Shown here piece after piece: positions 36,631 to 49,200 of a stretch of DNA of 64,000 nucleotides (its first letter is position 1; each line of letters begins with the position of its first letter). The position numbers and the translations under genes were made by a program. The notes under the pieces were generated by a model, which searched no databases, had not been told where the DNA came from, and worked only from the letters and a program-made list of their open reading frames with translations. The DNA is from Mangifera indica (taxonomy: Eukaryota > Streptophyta > Magnoliopsida > Sapindales > Anacardiaceae): assembly GCF_011075055.1 (NCBI RefSeq), contig NC_058145.1, positions 10,599,894 through 10,663,893 on the forward strand, written 5' to 3'.

Positions 36631-39179
36631 TCAGTAGCCTTTGTTTCCGCGGATCCTAGCTCTCATGTCAACCTGACCAACCACAACAAAGAAGAAAAAG
36701 AAAAAGACCAGAAACTGCAAGTTAGTAAAAATTGACTTCAACTAAAAGCCCCACTGATATGCAATAAAATAAACCCTCTAATAACTAACATCCAAAGTTC
36801 AACATTTCTGAGCACACTATCATTTTTGAGAAATGCTCCAGAACACATCTAAGAATTATATTTGCATCCTCAACTTAATAAAAAGACAATATATACATAT
36901 TCTCAGAGCACATGTCAAGTTTTCTGAACTGGGTAGAATGTACGTTATGCCTATTAGAAATGCTATGCTTGCTCATAGTCTTTGGCTTATCAAATGATAG
37001 GGCCGCCAACACCCACAGTAGGATAAGGTGAAGTGATGGAATCCATTACCTTAACTGCCTTATGCACAAAAAAGAAAACATAAATTGATTTTGAACAATA
37101 GTATGCATATTGAACTTTCAATTTTGCAATAGCAGTACACCAAAATTTCAAAAAGAATAGCTCTCTCATGGGATTGTGTGATGAAATCCTTATCCAAGGT
37201 GTGACCGTTGTTTTATTTTTTAAAATAATCCAAAAATCCCTCAAACCTTTTTTCAAACTCGAGTTTGAACCCTACACTTGTAAGAAGTAGGAACCATGTG
37301 GCCTTTGCTGAGTAATATGTGAGAATATAAAATATAAAATATGACAAGATAATGGAGAAAAAACTAAAGGACTCGGAATGTTATTATCCTCTTACTATAC
37401 AATTCCTTCCTTTTCAATTGTATCTAAATCAATGTGTATTTGTGGGCAAATGACACCAAAGCTAAAGAATAATTTATTGTCATAAGGCTTGCCACATATC
37501 CATTTAAGAAACAAGAAGTTGAGGAGAGCATGATCGATATTAGCAAATGCCCTATAAAATGGTAGAAATTCACCAAGTATTATAACACCATCACTTACAA
37601 GTAATTGTATTAAACTGTTCTAAGAAAAAATCCAATGGGACAAAAACCTTAATAAAGAATCACAATTATTTGATGAGCTGTAAGTGGTGTTGGATATGTT
37701 CAATACCACCTCGTCAAAAACCTTGGCTACAAAACCCAACGAGGTAAAAGTTGGTCAAGGGAAAAAAAGTGCAGTATGATGTGTCAAATAATTTCTTCAA
37801 AGATATGCTCCCTTGATAATTACTACCCTTATCATGGAAGAACTGTAATACATGGTGTCTTTCCACCAATTCCAGGACACTTCACAATATGGATTCATAC
37901 CACCATTAACTTCAAGTTTCTCATGTGGGCATGTGGCAAAGCATATGACATCAATTTATCTGACAAACTGGACAGTTAATGCCTATAAATACAACATGGT
38001 TTCCCTTGTTATCGTGACACCTCTGAAATAAAGTAGTTTTGTTATGAGAAGATAACAATATTTAAGTCTTCTTCCTATATTCTGTTTTAGTCCTTTTACT
38101 TTATACATTTTCCAATTATTATATGACATGTTATCATCATGTAGGAGTTTTAAATCCCAAATGAGACAACCACATGCTGAACCACTAGACTATCCTCAAA
38201 AATAGAACCATAGGTTTGATGCCAAATATTATCTATCATTGCCAAGAACCAGCATGTCAGAACTTTATTTTTGAGTCACATTTGACAAAGAAAATTCTCT
38301 TCACTACCATAATAAAGTGATATACCTAATTAACATCTCCCTGATTTTAGCCATCAAGTCAACCATAAAAAAGGCCTTATTCAACTTAGCTATATGAGTT
38401 TTATAGGTAAATAAAGGAGAATAATTACTTGGGATTACTCATCTAAGACTAATTTCAAGGAAAGGTTTAAGAGCTAACCATGCTTCTTATCAGGAAATCT
38501 CAAGTTATATCATCTAAAGAAAACTAAATGGAAACAATTACTTGGGATTGCCTTGTTGGAACAGAATTTAGAAGATTTTAGACACTATCAAGCGGTTTTT
38601 CTATTTTCTATATAAGAAAACACAAAGGAAAAATACTAAAAATTCTATATTCATAATTTAATGTATCTCTCAACATAGGGAAGATAAAGGGATTTCTGGA
38701 TACACACAAAAAAATTATACTTCACTCTAATAAGGAACCATATATATATATATCATGATTATAGTTGTTTCCTATAACTTCTGCAATTCAGATCTTTTAA
38801 GGAACCATACATTGGTCATTCGAATTTAAACAATCAATGCTAAGTAATAGAGAAAAATAAACATAACATTATAAAATTGCCTAACCAAAAAATAGAACAT
38901 AGAACATGCCTGGCCTCTCTTGCAATTGAAATAAGTTTCCCTTAGTCCGACACACTCGCTCGATATGCATGGGCTCTTCTCTCCAACACATTCCCTGTAA
39001 GATCTCTTCTCAACCTACAACAAGAAAGATGATGAATGTCATCATATAATCAGATTATGCCCAACAAAACTCATCCTTGAGTAGATACAGGCACATTGAA
39101 TAAGAAAGACCTTTACACAATCCGATTCACTGAGACACTTGACTAGTTCCATAGCCAAGCCCTTGCAAGATTTTGACAT
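36631..39179 (-). CDS. COA5: PET191/COA5-like cytochrome c oxidase assembly factor, three exons
   Basis: Exons on the minus strand are 39179-39111, 39014-38910 and 36672-36631, all joined in phase, giving 71 aa plus stop. The protein opens MSKSCKGLAMELVKCL and ends MRARIRGNKGY. It carries the twin CX9C signature of the intermembrane-space import pathway: Cys5-Cys15 and Cys44-Cys54, with further Cys at 21, 32 and 39. Length and sequence fit the PET191 family, needed for cytochrome c oxidase assembly in yeast; that role here is inferred. Intron 1 is 96 bp, GT-AG. Intron 2 is 2,237 bp and starts GGCCAG|GCATGT, a GC-AG intron. I recognise no gene inside it. No stop or frameshift. The frame open at 39236-39514 upstream is probably leader DNA. 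Confidence 0.92.
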
Positions 39180-39650
39180 TTTGCCTCTTTCGACTAATAA
39201 AACATTGACTATCAGATAGATAAGAACATAGTTAGCTAATCTGCAAACAAAGAGGTTATTGGACAGAAAAAAAGTTCGAAACCCAACCTAAAACATACAG
39301 AAACGAGAAACAAATCAAAATAAATCCCCACTGCAGTAAAAGGAAAAAAAACCCTAACCGTATATTTTACACCAACCGAAGAGATCAAAACAGTTTCGAG
39401 TTCAGAATGGATAATACAAAGATGGCGAACTTCCGGGTCGGGTTTCCAAATCGGGTCGAAAATAGATATAAAACTTTTTAAACGGACAAATATATATGCC
39501 CGTATGCTGCTCATGGTATTTTAAAGATAGGCTTTTCACCAAATACACCCCGTGAAACCAAATCACGACAGTCCCGCCCATTTTCTAAAGTTACAATATA
39601 CACCCCTCTCAGGAAGTGTTGACCTCTTAAAGGAGGAAGTTGACCGTGTT

Positions 39651-39972
39651 TAGGGATGGATTTGAGCCGAGCCGAGCTCGGCTCGCAGCCAGCTCGGGCT
39701 CGGCTCGATTTTTTTATGGCCGGCTCGAGTTTGGCTCGAGCTTAACTCGAGCCAAGTTTGACTCGTTTACGACTCGTTTTTCATATCAAAACGACATCGT
39801 TTTGTATATATATGAGGATCAAAACGATATCATTTTGTATAAAAAATTTTAAAAAAAAATATACCGAGTCAGCTCGAGCTCGATCGAGCCGAGTAGAGCT
39901 CGACTCGTTTCGAGCTTGAATCGAGCCGAGCCAAGCTCGAGCTCGAGCTGGGTCGGCTCGAGTCCAGCCCTA
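39651..39972. mobile_element. hAT-type MITE with perfect 8-bp TSD (gagctcgagc family)
   Basis: A 322-bp element flanked by ACCGTGTT at 39643-39650 and 39973-39980. The left end is TAGGGATGGATTTGAGCCGA; reversed, the right end is TAGGGCTGGACTCGAGCCGA. Both arms are dense in gctcgagc words, much GC-richer than the surroundings. The centre holds aaaacgacatcgttttg and aaaacgatatcattttg. It is the best-preserved of four copies in the window. Confidence 0.88.
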
Positions 39973-39980
39973 ACCGTGTT

Positions 39981-40487
39981 TGACCAAAAATTACAAAATT
40001 ACACTTTAATTTTTGTGAACGGACAATTTACCTAATAAAATTATTATCTTCTTTTTAATCATCTACATTATAATTTAAAGTTTACATTATTATTTATATA
40101 CATTTTTTTAGTATATAATTATGAATATAAATGATTAATCATTATATAATTAAATAATTTAGATTTAAAAATAAAAATAATAACTATTCATATTATAATA
40201 TAAAATCTATATACATATTTACTTAAAAATTTATATACATAATATTTTTATAAAAATAAAATAATTAAAAAAAATTAAAAGCAGAAATCTAACTACAACA
40301 ACCAAATCGACACAAATCTTTTAATTTGTAAATACAAAATTTTATCCTTTAATAAAGTACAAAAATCTTTTACTAAAAATTAATAAGTAAAATTTTTTAA
40401 TTTCTTCTTATTTAATCTCCTATTTTTATATTAAATATTAAATTTATCCTTTTGTTATACATCTTAATAGCTTAAACTAATGAGAAT
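39981..40487. other. Intergenic AT-rich stretch
   Basis: Very AT-rich, without gene or bounded element. Confidence 0.4.
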
Positions 40488-41009
40488 AGAGATAACAATT
40501 ACAATTTGAATTTAAGATCTTAAACTTTTCTCGACTATAATAGGAAGGAGATTCTATGATATAAACAGGAAATGAGACGAAGACATGAATGAAAAAATCT
40601 CCATAATCGAGGATGAAATATATGTGTCTCCTTCTCACTCTGCCCCCATCCTCATTCTCACCCCTTTATATTAATATTTTTGCGTAAAATACTAATATAT
40701 TTTTATAGTATTTATATTTTTGTTGTATATATTAAAATAATTAATATATGATATTTGTGACATTTAAAATAGTAAGTTAGTTTTAATTTGACTTAATTTT
40801 GTTATTTAATATATTTATATTATGTTTAAAAAATATGAAAAAAAAATTTTTTCTTGTAAAGATAAAAAAAAGATTTTTTGTGAAAAGAAAATAAAGAATC
40901 TTTATCATTTTTATAATAGAGATGAATCAAAGATGAAGATTGATATCTTTTGTGAGAATAAGAACAGAGATATCAATACCCTCCCAACCCCTCTGCATTG
41001 CCATCCCTA
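40488..41009. mobile_element. Probable hAT-type MITE (TAGGGATGGCAATG family)
   Basis: The right end, reversed, is TAGGGATGGCAATGCAGAGG; the left end tagagataacaattaca is a decayed match. The 8-bp flanks do not agree, so the left boundary is uncertain. Confidence 0.5.
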
Positions 41010-42470
41010 AACAGAGGGAATGCATCTTTAGTTGTCGAAGTTGGTCAGTGCTAGACTTATTTTAGTTTAGGGTTGTTACGTGGCATTTTCGTCTTCTAAA
41101 AATTTGGTTTCTCTTTAAAATATTCGATAGGCACGGGCATCTGTAATTTATAATACAAAAAAATTCGGCCTGGGTCACTGGGCCAAATTTCAAACCCGGA
41201 AAGGGTTTATCTTGGTCTTCTTCCTCCTCTTCTTAAAACCCTAGAAATCAAAATCCCAGATTAAACTTCCACAAACAAACATTTCGATCAATTCAAGCAA
41301 TGCCTCACAAAAACGAAGACGTTCGCTTCACTTCGTCTTCTGTCAAAGTTCCTCTCTTTCGTCCCCACTCTTCTCTCCGCTTTTTTCCCAAGCACTCATC
41401 AAAACCAGAAATTCGCTTTCCCAACTACTTAATTCACCCAAAATTCGTTCCTCTGAGTCGACTTTTGTGGCATGGAATCAGAAGGTCCATTTGGTGGCCT
41501 CACTCTTACTAGGAGAGTACAAAAGAAGGCTTCCTCTTTTCTGTTCAGCTTCATTGGCTCTCACTCAATCCGAGACGGTAGCGAATTCGCCGCTTCTATG
41601 CTCGGCATCTCTGTCGCTGAGTCAGGCAGCACCGGAGTCGTCGTTGAGTCAGACCGAGTCGTCAAATCCGCAACTGAAGGGGCAGGCGCATTCACTAAGT
41701 CAGTATGACGAAGAGCGAGTGTTGATAAGTGAAGTTTTGGTGAGAAACAAAGACGGTGACGAGCTTGAGAATAAAGATCTTGAAACTGAACTTTAACGGC
41801 GTTAAAAGCCTGCCGTGCCAACTCAGCTTTAACGATACGTGAAGTCCAAGAGGACGTGCACAGAATCATCAATAGCGGTCACTTTTGTTCGTGTATGCCT
41901 GTCGCCGTACGCGCGTGACGGCATCAGATTAGTCTTTCAGGTATACATAAAGAAATATTTCCTTGAACTACTTTATTTTTATTTATCAGAGTTTTTCGTC
42001 ATGTCATTCTGTGTTCTATAATCTACCGCCTTCGTCGTACAAACATCAAACCGCTTTCCACGTCCATTTACAAATAAACCTAAGCAAGGAGTTAATAATG
42101 CAAACACAGAAAATGCTTATAATTAATTGAACGCAAATCCAAAAATTAGTACGAGAATAGACTGGAAATTGTACTCAAAGATACTGTTCATTGATTGATA
42201 ATGAGACAGGGAAGGCAGATGCACAAACCACCTCTAGGCTTACAAACTGAAAGTGTAATCGGAAGATGACAGAAGAAATTAGACTGACTATTAAGAGGTC
42301 CATACTCTCCACTTATGACTATTCCAAAGGTCAGTCTCACCCTTCACCAAAAACTTGTTACCAAATTCTGCATGTTTTTTTTCTCTCCACTCTTACACTT
42401 TATTCTCTTATCTTCCTGCTTATCAGACTGTCATGCTCTATCAGTCAGCAAAAGCCATATAGCCACACCC

Positions 42471-43010
42471 AGGTGCTATTAGAATCTTCCTGAAACAGCT
42501 CTTTTCTAGCCGCTGGTCACTTGCATTGTTCTTTCCGCTAGTGGCTTGCATTTGACAAACTGCGAGGTGCAAGTGACCCCTGCTTCTTAGCTCATGCTTG
42601 CGCATGTGCCTCCGCTTAATAAGAGATCACAAATCTGGGAATTTAAGTATTTTTACAATCCAAACAATGTCCCACCTACATAGATCTTCCAAAGTACAAT
42701 AGGAGATAAGTTGGTATGAAGGAGCTATATAGGCTAGAACAGTAAATTATGGGCACTAGGTGCTATTAGAATCTTCCTGAATCAGCTCATTTCTAGCTGC
42801 TAGTTGCTTGCATTGGTGCTAGTGACCCCAGCTCCTTAGCTCGTACTTGTGCGTGTGCCCCCACCTAATAAGAGATCTAAAATTTGGGAATTTAAGTATT
42901 TTCACAATCCAAACAATGTTCCACCTACATAGATCTTCCAAACGTCTAATAGGAGAGAATTTGTTATGAAGGAGATATACAAGCTAGAATAAAAAATTAG
43001 GAGGTTTAGC
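42471..43010. repeat. Tandem duplication of about 285 bp within the LTR-like segment
   Basis: Blocks ggtgctattagaatcttcct, gggaatttaagtattttnac, caatccaaacaatgt-ccacc and atagatcttccaaa occur at 42471-42750 and again at 42757-43010. The segment at 48500-49006 has only one partial copy. Confidence 0.8.
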
Positions 43011-43740
43011 TCCATCTATCAATCTGATAGCTTGATCATTGGTTTGTTGAGCAGGTTCTCTTGATGGGCCATCAAATTGATGCTGAAAAGCCTCGAGTAG
43101 TTAGGTAATCAAGTTTCACATAGGTTATTCCTTTGGTAAAATGGTATCCTCTAAACTAACAAACTCGAGCCAAAAACCTTAATTGCCAGCCTTTACAGAT
43201 TTCTAGAGACTTTTGAATGTTGTTTCCATAGTGATTAGAGTTGGGTCACGTTGCAATTGTCGTCGTTACAATTTGAAACACATGGTTTGTGTTTTTCAAT
43301 TACCTCACACTTTACCTAGCATAGACAATCGATTCACCCCTAGTGTCACATCCACATTACCCAAATTTAAAGGGAAAAGATCTTGAGTGATATGGATACT
43401 ATGTAAAACCAAATTAGACCTGATAATTTGTGTTATCGGGTCGTATTTGTATTTTGTCATTTCGAGTTTAAGTTAGAGACTTTTAGTTTTAACCCGACCC
43501 AAATTAGAATTGTGTCCAACCTTTTAATGTTTAGGTTGATCTGACACAACCCAAATTGATTCAAAATTGTCTATTGTTTTTACTTGCCTAAGTGTTTTTA
43601 GCATTTTAATTCATTTATTAAATTAACTCAACCTATTATTAATAAAATACACAATATAATATTTTTTTCTTGTTTACAAATGGTCTAATAATTATGTACC
43701 TAGACATTTAAAACACGTCAATAATTTTATTGACCAAATC

Positions 43741-46230
43741 ATTTTTTTTTTGGAGAAATTAAGAAATTATAAAGAAAAAAAAAAAACAAAATGTGAGGGG
43801 CATACCCCAATCAAAAAGTCACATAAGACTCAAAATAAAACACAGTGGGCACACAAACTCCATAAAAGAACAAATTGAAAAAGTGTTATAAAAGACTCAA
43901 AACAGAATGAGCACGCAAGCTCTAGAGAAAACTAAGTAATTGTCAAATAGTTTGAAACTAAAGGGAGATCTCATGCCTCGGCTCCAAGCCAACAATCCTA
44001 GCGTGAATCACATTGAAAATGCTTGTAACAATCTCATAGCGATGCCTATAATGTTGGAGGAGCACTCGATTATTCCTCTCATATCATAGACAACATAGTA
44101 TGACAGATAGGGATAATCGAGATAAAACATGTCTAAAGTCTCTCCTGCATCAAAGGTGTAAAGAAGCCCAATGAATCAGAGAGAACCAAGAAAAGCTTGA
44201 CTAAGTCACAAGAGTTCTAACTTTGATTTCCTCCCAAATAAATCAAAGAAATTGTAGCTGAAGAATAGGTGATCATATGTCTCCATGACTGAGTTGCACA
44301 AAACATAGCTGGTAGAATCTAGAAGCTTGTGACCTTGAAGGTGATCCATGATGCACAAACGACCCAAAGTGGCAAGCCAGAGGATGAATGAGTGGCATGA
44401 AACATGTCCTGGGAACTAAAGTAGATGGTGCACAAAGTTGACATCTCTTTGGGCCTATAACACATTCTATGCGAAGTCAACCTTAAACTTGTTAGAGGAG
44501 TGACCTTTCCATACAAGATAATCAGAAATCCCAACTCATGGATGGGTGGTGACTGAGTTCCATATATGTTGCAGCTCCAAGCTACTCGACAAAAGAGCCT
44601 ATGAACCATCTTGGATGATATCTGACACCTTGGTATCTCAAGGTAGACTGGTAGACGATAACATCCTAAAGGAGAATAAATCACACAAAGGACCTTGTGA
44701 TTACCAATAATCAAGCCAAATAGAAGTGTCTCACCCATCACCAATGCAACTAACAATAAGGCCTTTACACCAATCTCTACTAAGAAAAATCTTCCTCCAT
44801 GCCCATGAAACCTCGGAAGTAACCTTGATATGCCAAAAGGATTAACCTCTGAGAAGAACCCTATGAACCTAAGATGACCAGATGAAGTTGTGATTTGTGA
44901 GAAGCCTCTAAACATGCTTCAAAATTGTTACCTTATTCCATTCTTAAATCCTCTTAATCCCCAAACCTCTCTCCCTCAAAGGGTAACATGCTAACGTTTA
45001 AACCACCTTAGCCCCCAAATGTAAAAGTGAGGTGCCTCTCCAAACAGAACCTCTCAAAATACTCTCAATTCTCCACATAGTAGCTATTGGAAGAATAAAC
45101 ATAGTAGACTAGCATACTTGAAGAGAATAACGCTGACTTAATCAACTGTAGTTGACCAGCGTAAGTCAGTGAAGTTGAAGTCCATAGTCTGATCTTACAC
45201 AAAATCCACTCAATCAAAGGTTGTCAGTCGACATGCTTAAGTCAAGTGGAAACCAAAGATTCTCCCAAATATTGGATAGGTAGCACACCCAACTGAAAGC
45301 CTAAAGTAGACTATATCTGCACATGATCTTCACTAACCCCTGACAAAAAAAATGGCTCTTCTCTGAATTAGTAACTAAACTAGAAATCGAAACAAACTCA
45401 TCTAGAGAATACTTTATAACTCCCACAAAAACAACATTAGCATGACAAAAAGCCATCAAATCATCAACAAAGCAAAAATGAGTGATACTTGTTTGTCAAC
45501 ATCTTTAATGGTACTGAAAACCTAGAACCTGAGTAGTCTTTCGCAAAATACTGCTTAACCCCTCCATGGCCAAAACAAATAGATATGGTGTTAAAAGATC
45601 ACCTTGTCTAACTCCTTTAGATGATAGGAAAAAATCATGCAACTTTCTATTCAGTGCAACTAAAAAATGCATTGTTGTCATACATGTTTTAATCTACTGA
45701 ACCATTTGATCTGGAATGCCCATTGTTTGTAATGCCAAAAGAATGAAGTCTTAATACATTGCAACAAGAAATCGGTCTAAAGTCACTCATACTTCTATGA
45801 CACTCCATATGAGGAACCAAAGATATACTTATGACATTTACACATCTAGGTAATCTACTGGTACCAAAGAAATGCTTCATTGCAACTCTAAACTCAACCC
45901 TAATAATATCCTAGGATTTCTTAGAGAATAAAGATGTAAACCCATCTATACTAGGAGATTTATCATTAAGAATAGAGAATAATGCATCTCTAATCTTTCT
46001 ATTAGTAATGAGAGCAATCAAACTATCTATTATATCAATAGGAATACAACTAATGAAGTACCTGAATGTGTTCTCAATAGATGGTTGTGTTGGGACACTA
46101 AGCAAACCTGGTAAAATCGCACAACCAAATTATCGAAATCCCCCTATTAGAAATGAGGGTACCCCACTCATCCCTCAGTCATGTGATCTTATTTCTGACT
46201 TGCCTATGAATTAAAAGCATATGAAACCAA
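43741..46230 (-). mobile_element. 5'-truncated L1-type LINE nested in the retrotransposon
   Basis: Minus-strand reverse transcriptase blocks appear in order: KIRDALFSILNDKSPSIDGF (about 46010-45940), then RSMSDFRPISCCNVL (about 45800-45750), GVRQGDLLTPYLFVLAMEGL (about 45620-45560), and FVDDLMAFCHAN (about 45475-45440) in place of the usual FADD. A weak zf-RVT-like stretch with SHRMCYRPKE sits near 44480. A short T-run at 43741-43750 could be the poly(A) tail. The endonuclease domain is absent. Stops and frameshifts are many. Confidence 0.75.
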
Positions 46231-49200
46231 CTCCAACACGAACAACTCCCGAACACAAAACAACACCTCGAACAAATCTCAACTTCCCCAACTCAAAAAC
46301 ACAAATTCAGCAATAATCAGAACACAATTATCTAATAAGAGGTGACGTGACGAACAAACCAGTGATGAGGCGGTGGTGGTGATGGCTGGCGACAGTGGAG
46401 ATAGGTAGGACGACCACCAACAAAGGAAATTGATGTGGCAACAATGACGAATAATGTAGCAGGTTTGGAGATGCAACTTGAAAGTCATGGAAAGAGGACA
46501 TTTTGGGTTGTAAAAGGTGGACTTTGGATGGCTAAGGTTGGATAGAATGGTGTTGCCAACAAACGACATCTAGATTCTAACAGAGATGCCAACAAAAGGA
46601 TTTCAATTCTGTCCAAGAGTTCAAAGAATTTTTCTCCCTATATCACGTTCTCATTATCAAATAATATAATAAAATATTTAAATAAAAATTAAGAATAATA
46701 TGATTAATTACAATTATATGCAATATTTAAGTATTTCAATTTTGGTTAATATTTCCTTCAACAATTCTATAATTTATCCTTCAAAATTCTACTAAATTAA
46801 CATTTCTCTAAATATTCGAGTTAGTTTGGGTTACTTTTGTGTCACTTTTATGTCAATCTTAACACTATCCAATTTAGTTTTGAGTCATGTCGGATTGATT
46901 CGAAATAAATTCTATGTCAAAAAAACTCAATCCTAACCGGATATTTTTTATGTCATGTTGTGTTAACAAATCGTGTTGAAAATCACTAGCTCTAAACCAA
47001 TTGGATCTCTCAGCAAAGACCAACTCCTCTCACACCTTACGTGTTACCAAGAGTGACCTTGAAATTCTTTGTATTAATTAGAAGTTAAAGATGTTTAGCC
47101 AACCTTTAGGCGATAAAGCTATGAGTACCCCCGTAATTCACTAAGACGATGATTGATTGATTATGGATGGTTTCTTCAATCTTTATTGTCTTAGGGGACA
47201 TAAAACCAACAAATTTTGTGAGACCTCCATTGCCTTAGCTTCCACTTCAATGACCTCATCTTCCTTTATAGATTGGATGTCTTCCTCCTCTTTCTCTTCT
47301 TGGAACAAAAAGACTTTCAGTTGCTTAAATCAACATATGTGATTTAATTTGTATTTCTCATTGCATCAAAAAAATAACCCTCGATCTCTCTTGGATTGGA
47401 ATTTTGCAGAGGATAAACGCTTGTACCCATTTGGATGGATCGTTTGACGGATACTTGGAGAAGATTTCGATGTGAAAGAATGTTAAAGTGGTGTTTTAGG
47501 GTTGGATTGAGGTCTATAGGTTGTCAATCTAGAGTTTATGGCTGGATGTATTAGGGGAAATGTGTGGAATCAAGTAATTTGGTAAGTTATGGTTGGGGAA
47601 TTTAAGCAAGTGGGTTGGGTCGAGTTAATAATTCTTGTTAAGGAAGATTGGGAAAAGCCCAAAGCCTTGCCACTGCTTATCATTAGACTAGGTCAATTCC
47701 TTTCCTTTTAAAGCCCAATTAAGCATTGGGCAAATATCATCACCTCCTTCAATTCCTTGGGCCTAAATAACCTTGATTCACTCTGGATTTCTTCACTAAG
47801 GTTGACGACTGTAGCTAGCCTTTCAAACTATTCTCAATAATTTGCCATCAAACTCAACTGTTGGAGCGAAATCAATTCTTCCTGGGGGGATCTCATCAAA
47901 GTTAGACAAATCTGAGCAATAATTCATCTTGTAATTCTTCCCAGCTGTGAAACGGTTGATTTAGTTCATAGAATTATAACCAGCCATGGGCAACTTCCTC
48001 GAAACACAGTAAAACTGAAGCTAATTGCTTTGATTTAATTAACATATTAATGTGAAAATACCTCTTTATTTTAGCTATCCAATTGTATGAGTCATCCCCG
48101 AAAAACATGGGAAGCTCAAGTCGATGTGGAGGTTGGTCACACCATGGGATCCTACATCACTGTCAATCTTGGTGGGTGATTAACATGCGAAGATCGTCAA
48201 CCATTAGCCCAGTTTCCTGGCGCACTAAAGATTGGTCGACGATAACCATGGGGGAAATACAAGTTGGATTGGTGAATTTCCCCTTTTCATCCTTCGTCCT
48301 AAACTATCGAAGTTCATGCTTAAATCTAAGGCATTGAATTGTGATTCACCCTTTTCTATCTTCTTCGCTAACTAAACTAGCCATGAATATATGGATGTCA
48401 TTTGTTTGACCAACCCACGGTAGTTATGCTCCAATTCATCCACACATCCTTCCATCCTTGTTAAAACCATACCCCACATTTGATTGCACTGATACCAACT
48501 AAATACAAACCCATAAAATGCAAATAATTATTTGAACACAAATCCATATGAGTATGATAATGGACTAGAAATTTCACTCAAAGATACGGTTCATTTATCA
48601 ATGAGGATATTACAGGGAAGGCAGACGCACGAACCACCTCTTGGCTTATAAATCTGAAAATGAAATCCGGAGATGATAAAAGAAATTAGATAGAAACTTT
48701 TGGCTATTCAACTGGCCAATACACTCCCTGCACCAAAAACTCATTAACAAGTTTTGCTGCTTGTTTTTCTTCTCCACTCTCACAGTTTATACTCTTCTCT
48801 TCCTGTTTAATGGATTGCCATGCTCTAGCAATCACCAAAAGCAATGTGGTCACACCTAGGTGCCAATAAGATCTTCCTGAATCATCTCCTCTCTAGCCAT
48901 TAGTCACTCTCTTAGCTAGTCAATTGCATTGTTCTCTCTGCTAGTCGTTTGCATTTGACAAACCGCTAGTCTCTTGTGACCCCTGCTCCTCAACCCGCAC
49001 TTGTGTCAAATAAGTTTGAATTCCTTTTTTTAATGATATAATTTCTTGAAATACAAAAAACAAAGAAAAAAGAAGTGGGATAAAGACAGCCCTAGTATAA
49101 TGATATATCAAACAGTCAATAAAATTAACTATATATTTTATTTTGTTCTTTTTATTTCTTTGACAATGAAAAATAAAGATTAAAAACCTAACTGTAATAT

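Larger units (their letters stand above)
42094..49010 (-). mobile_element. Decayed Ty3/gypsy-type LTR retrotransposon in OEP80 intron 1
   Basis: Two similar direct segments, 42094-42610 and 48500-49006, share long blocks (ctcaaagatac-gttcatt, acagggaaggcaga-gcac, agaatcttcctga). Just inside the second, the minus strand reads TTGGTATCAGTGC, like a tRNA-Met primer-binding site. A gag domain follows on the minus strand at about 48110-47910 (GDDSYNWIAKIKRYFHIN, then FHSWEELQDELLLRF after a stop). A decayed protease reads VLVNYGGTHSFIA near 47130-47090. No reverse transcriptase of its own remains. Stops throughout; inactive. Confidence 0.7.

Noticed and set aside
36990..37256. 88-residue ORF inside the COA5 intron
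   Set aside because: No recognisable domain or splice connection; AT-rich intron sequence.
39236..39514. 92-residue minus-strand ORF upstream of COA5
   Set aside because: Hydrophobic with no family resemblance; the region is the likely promoter and leader of COA5.
46279..46569. 96-residue minus-strand ORF next to the LINE
   Set aside because: No endonuclease or RT motif; low-complexity Ser/Leu composition and position suggest leftover repeat DNA.
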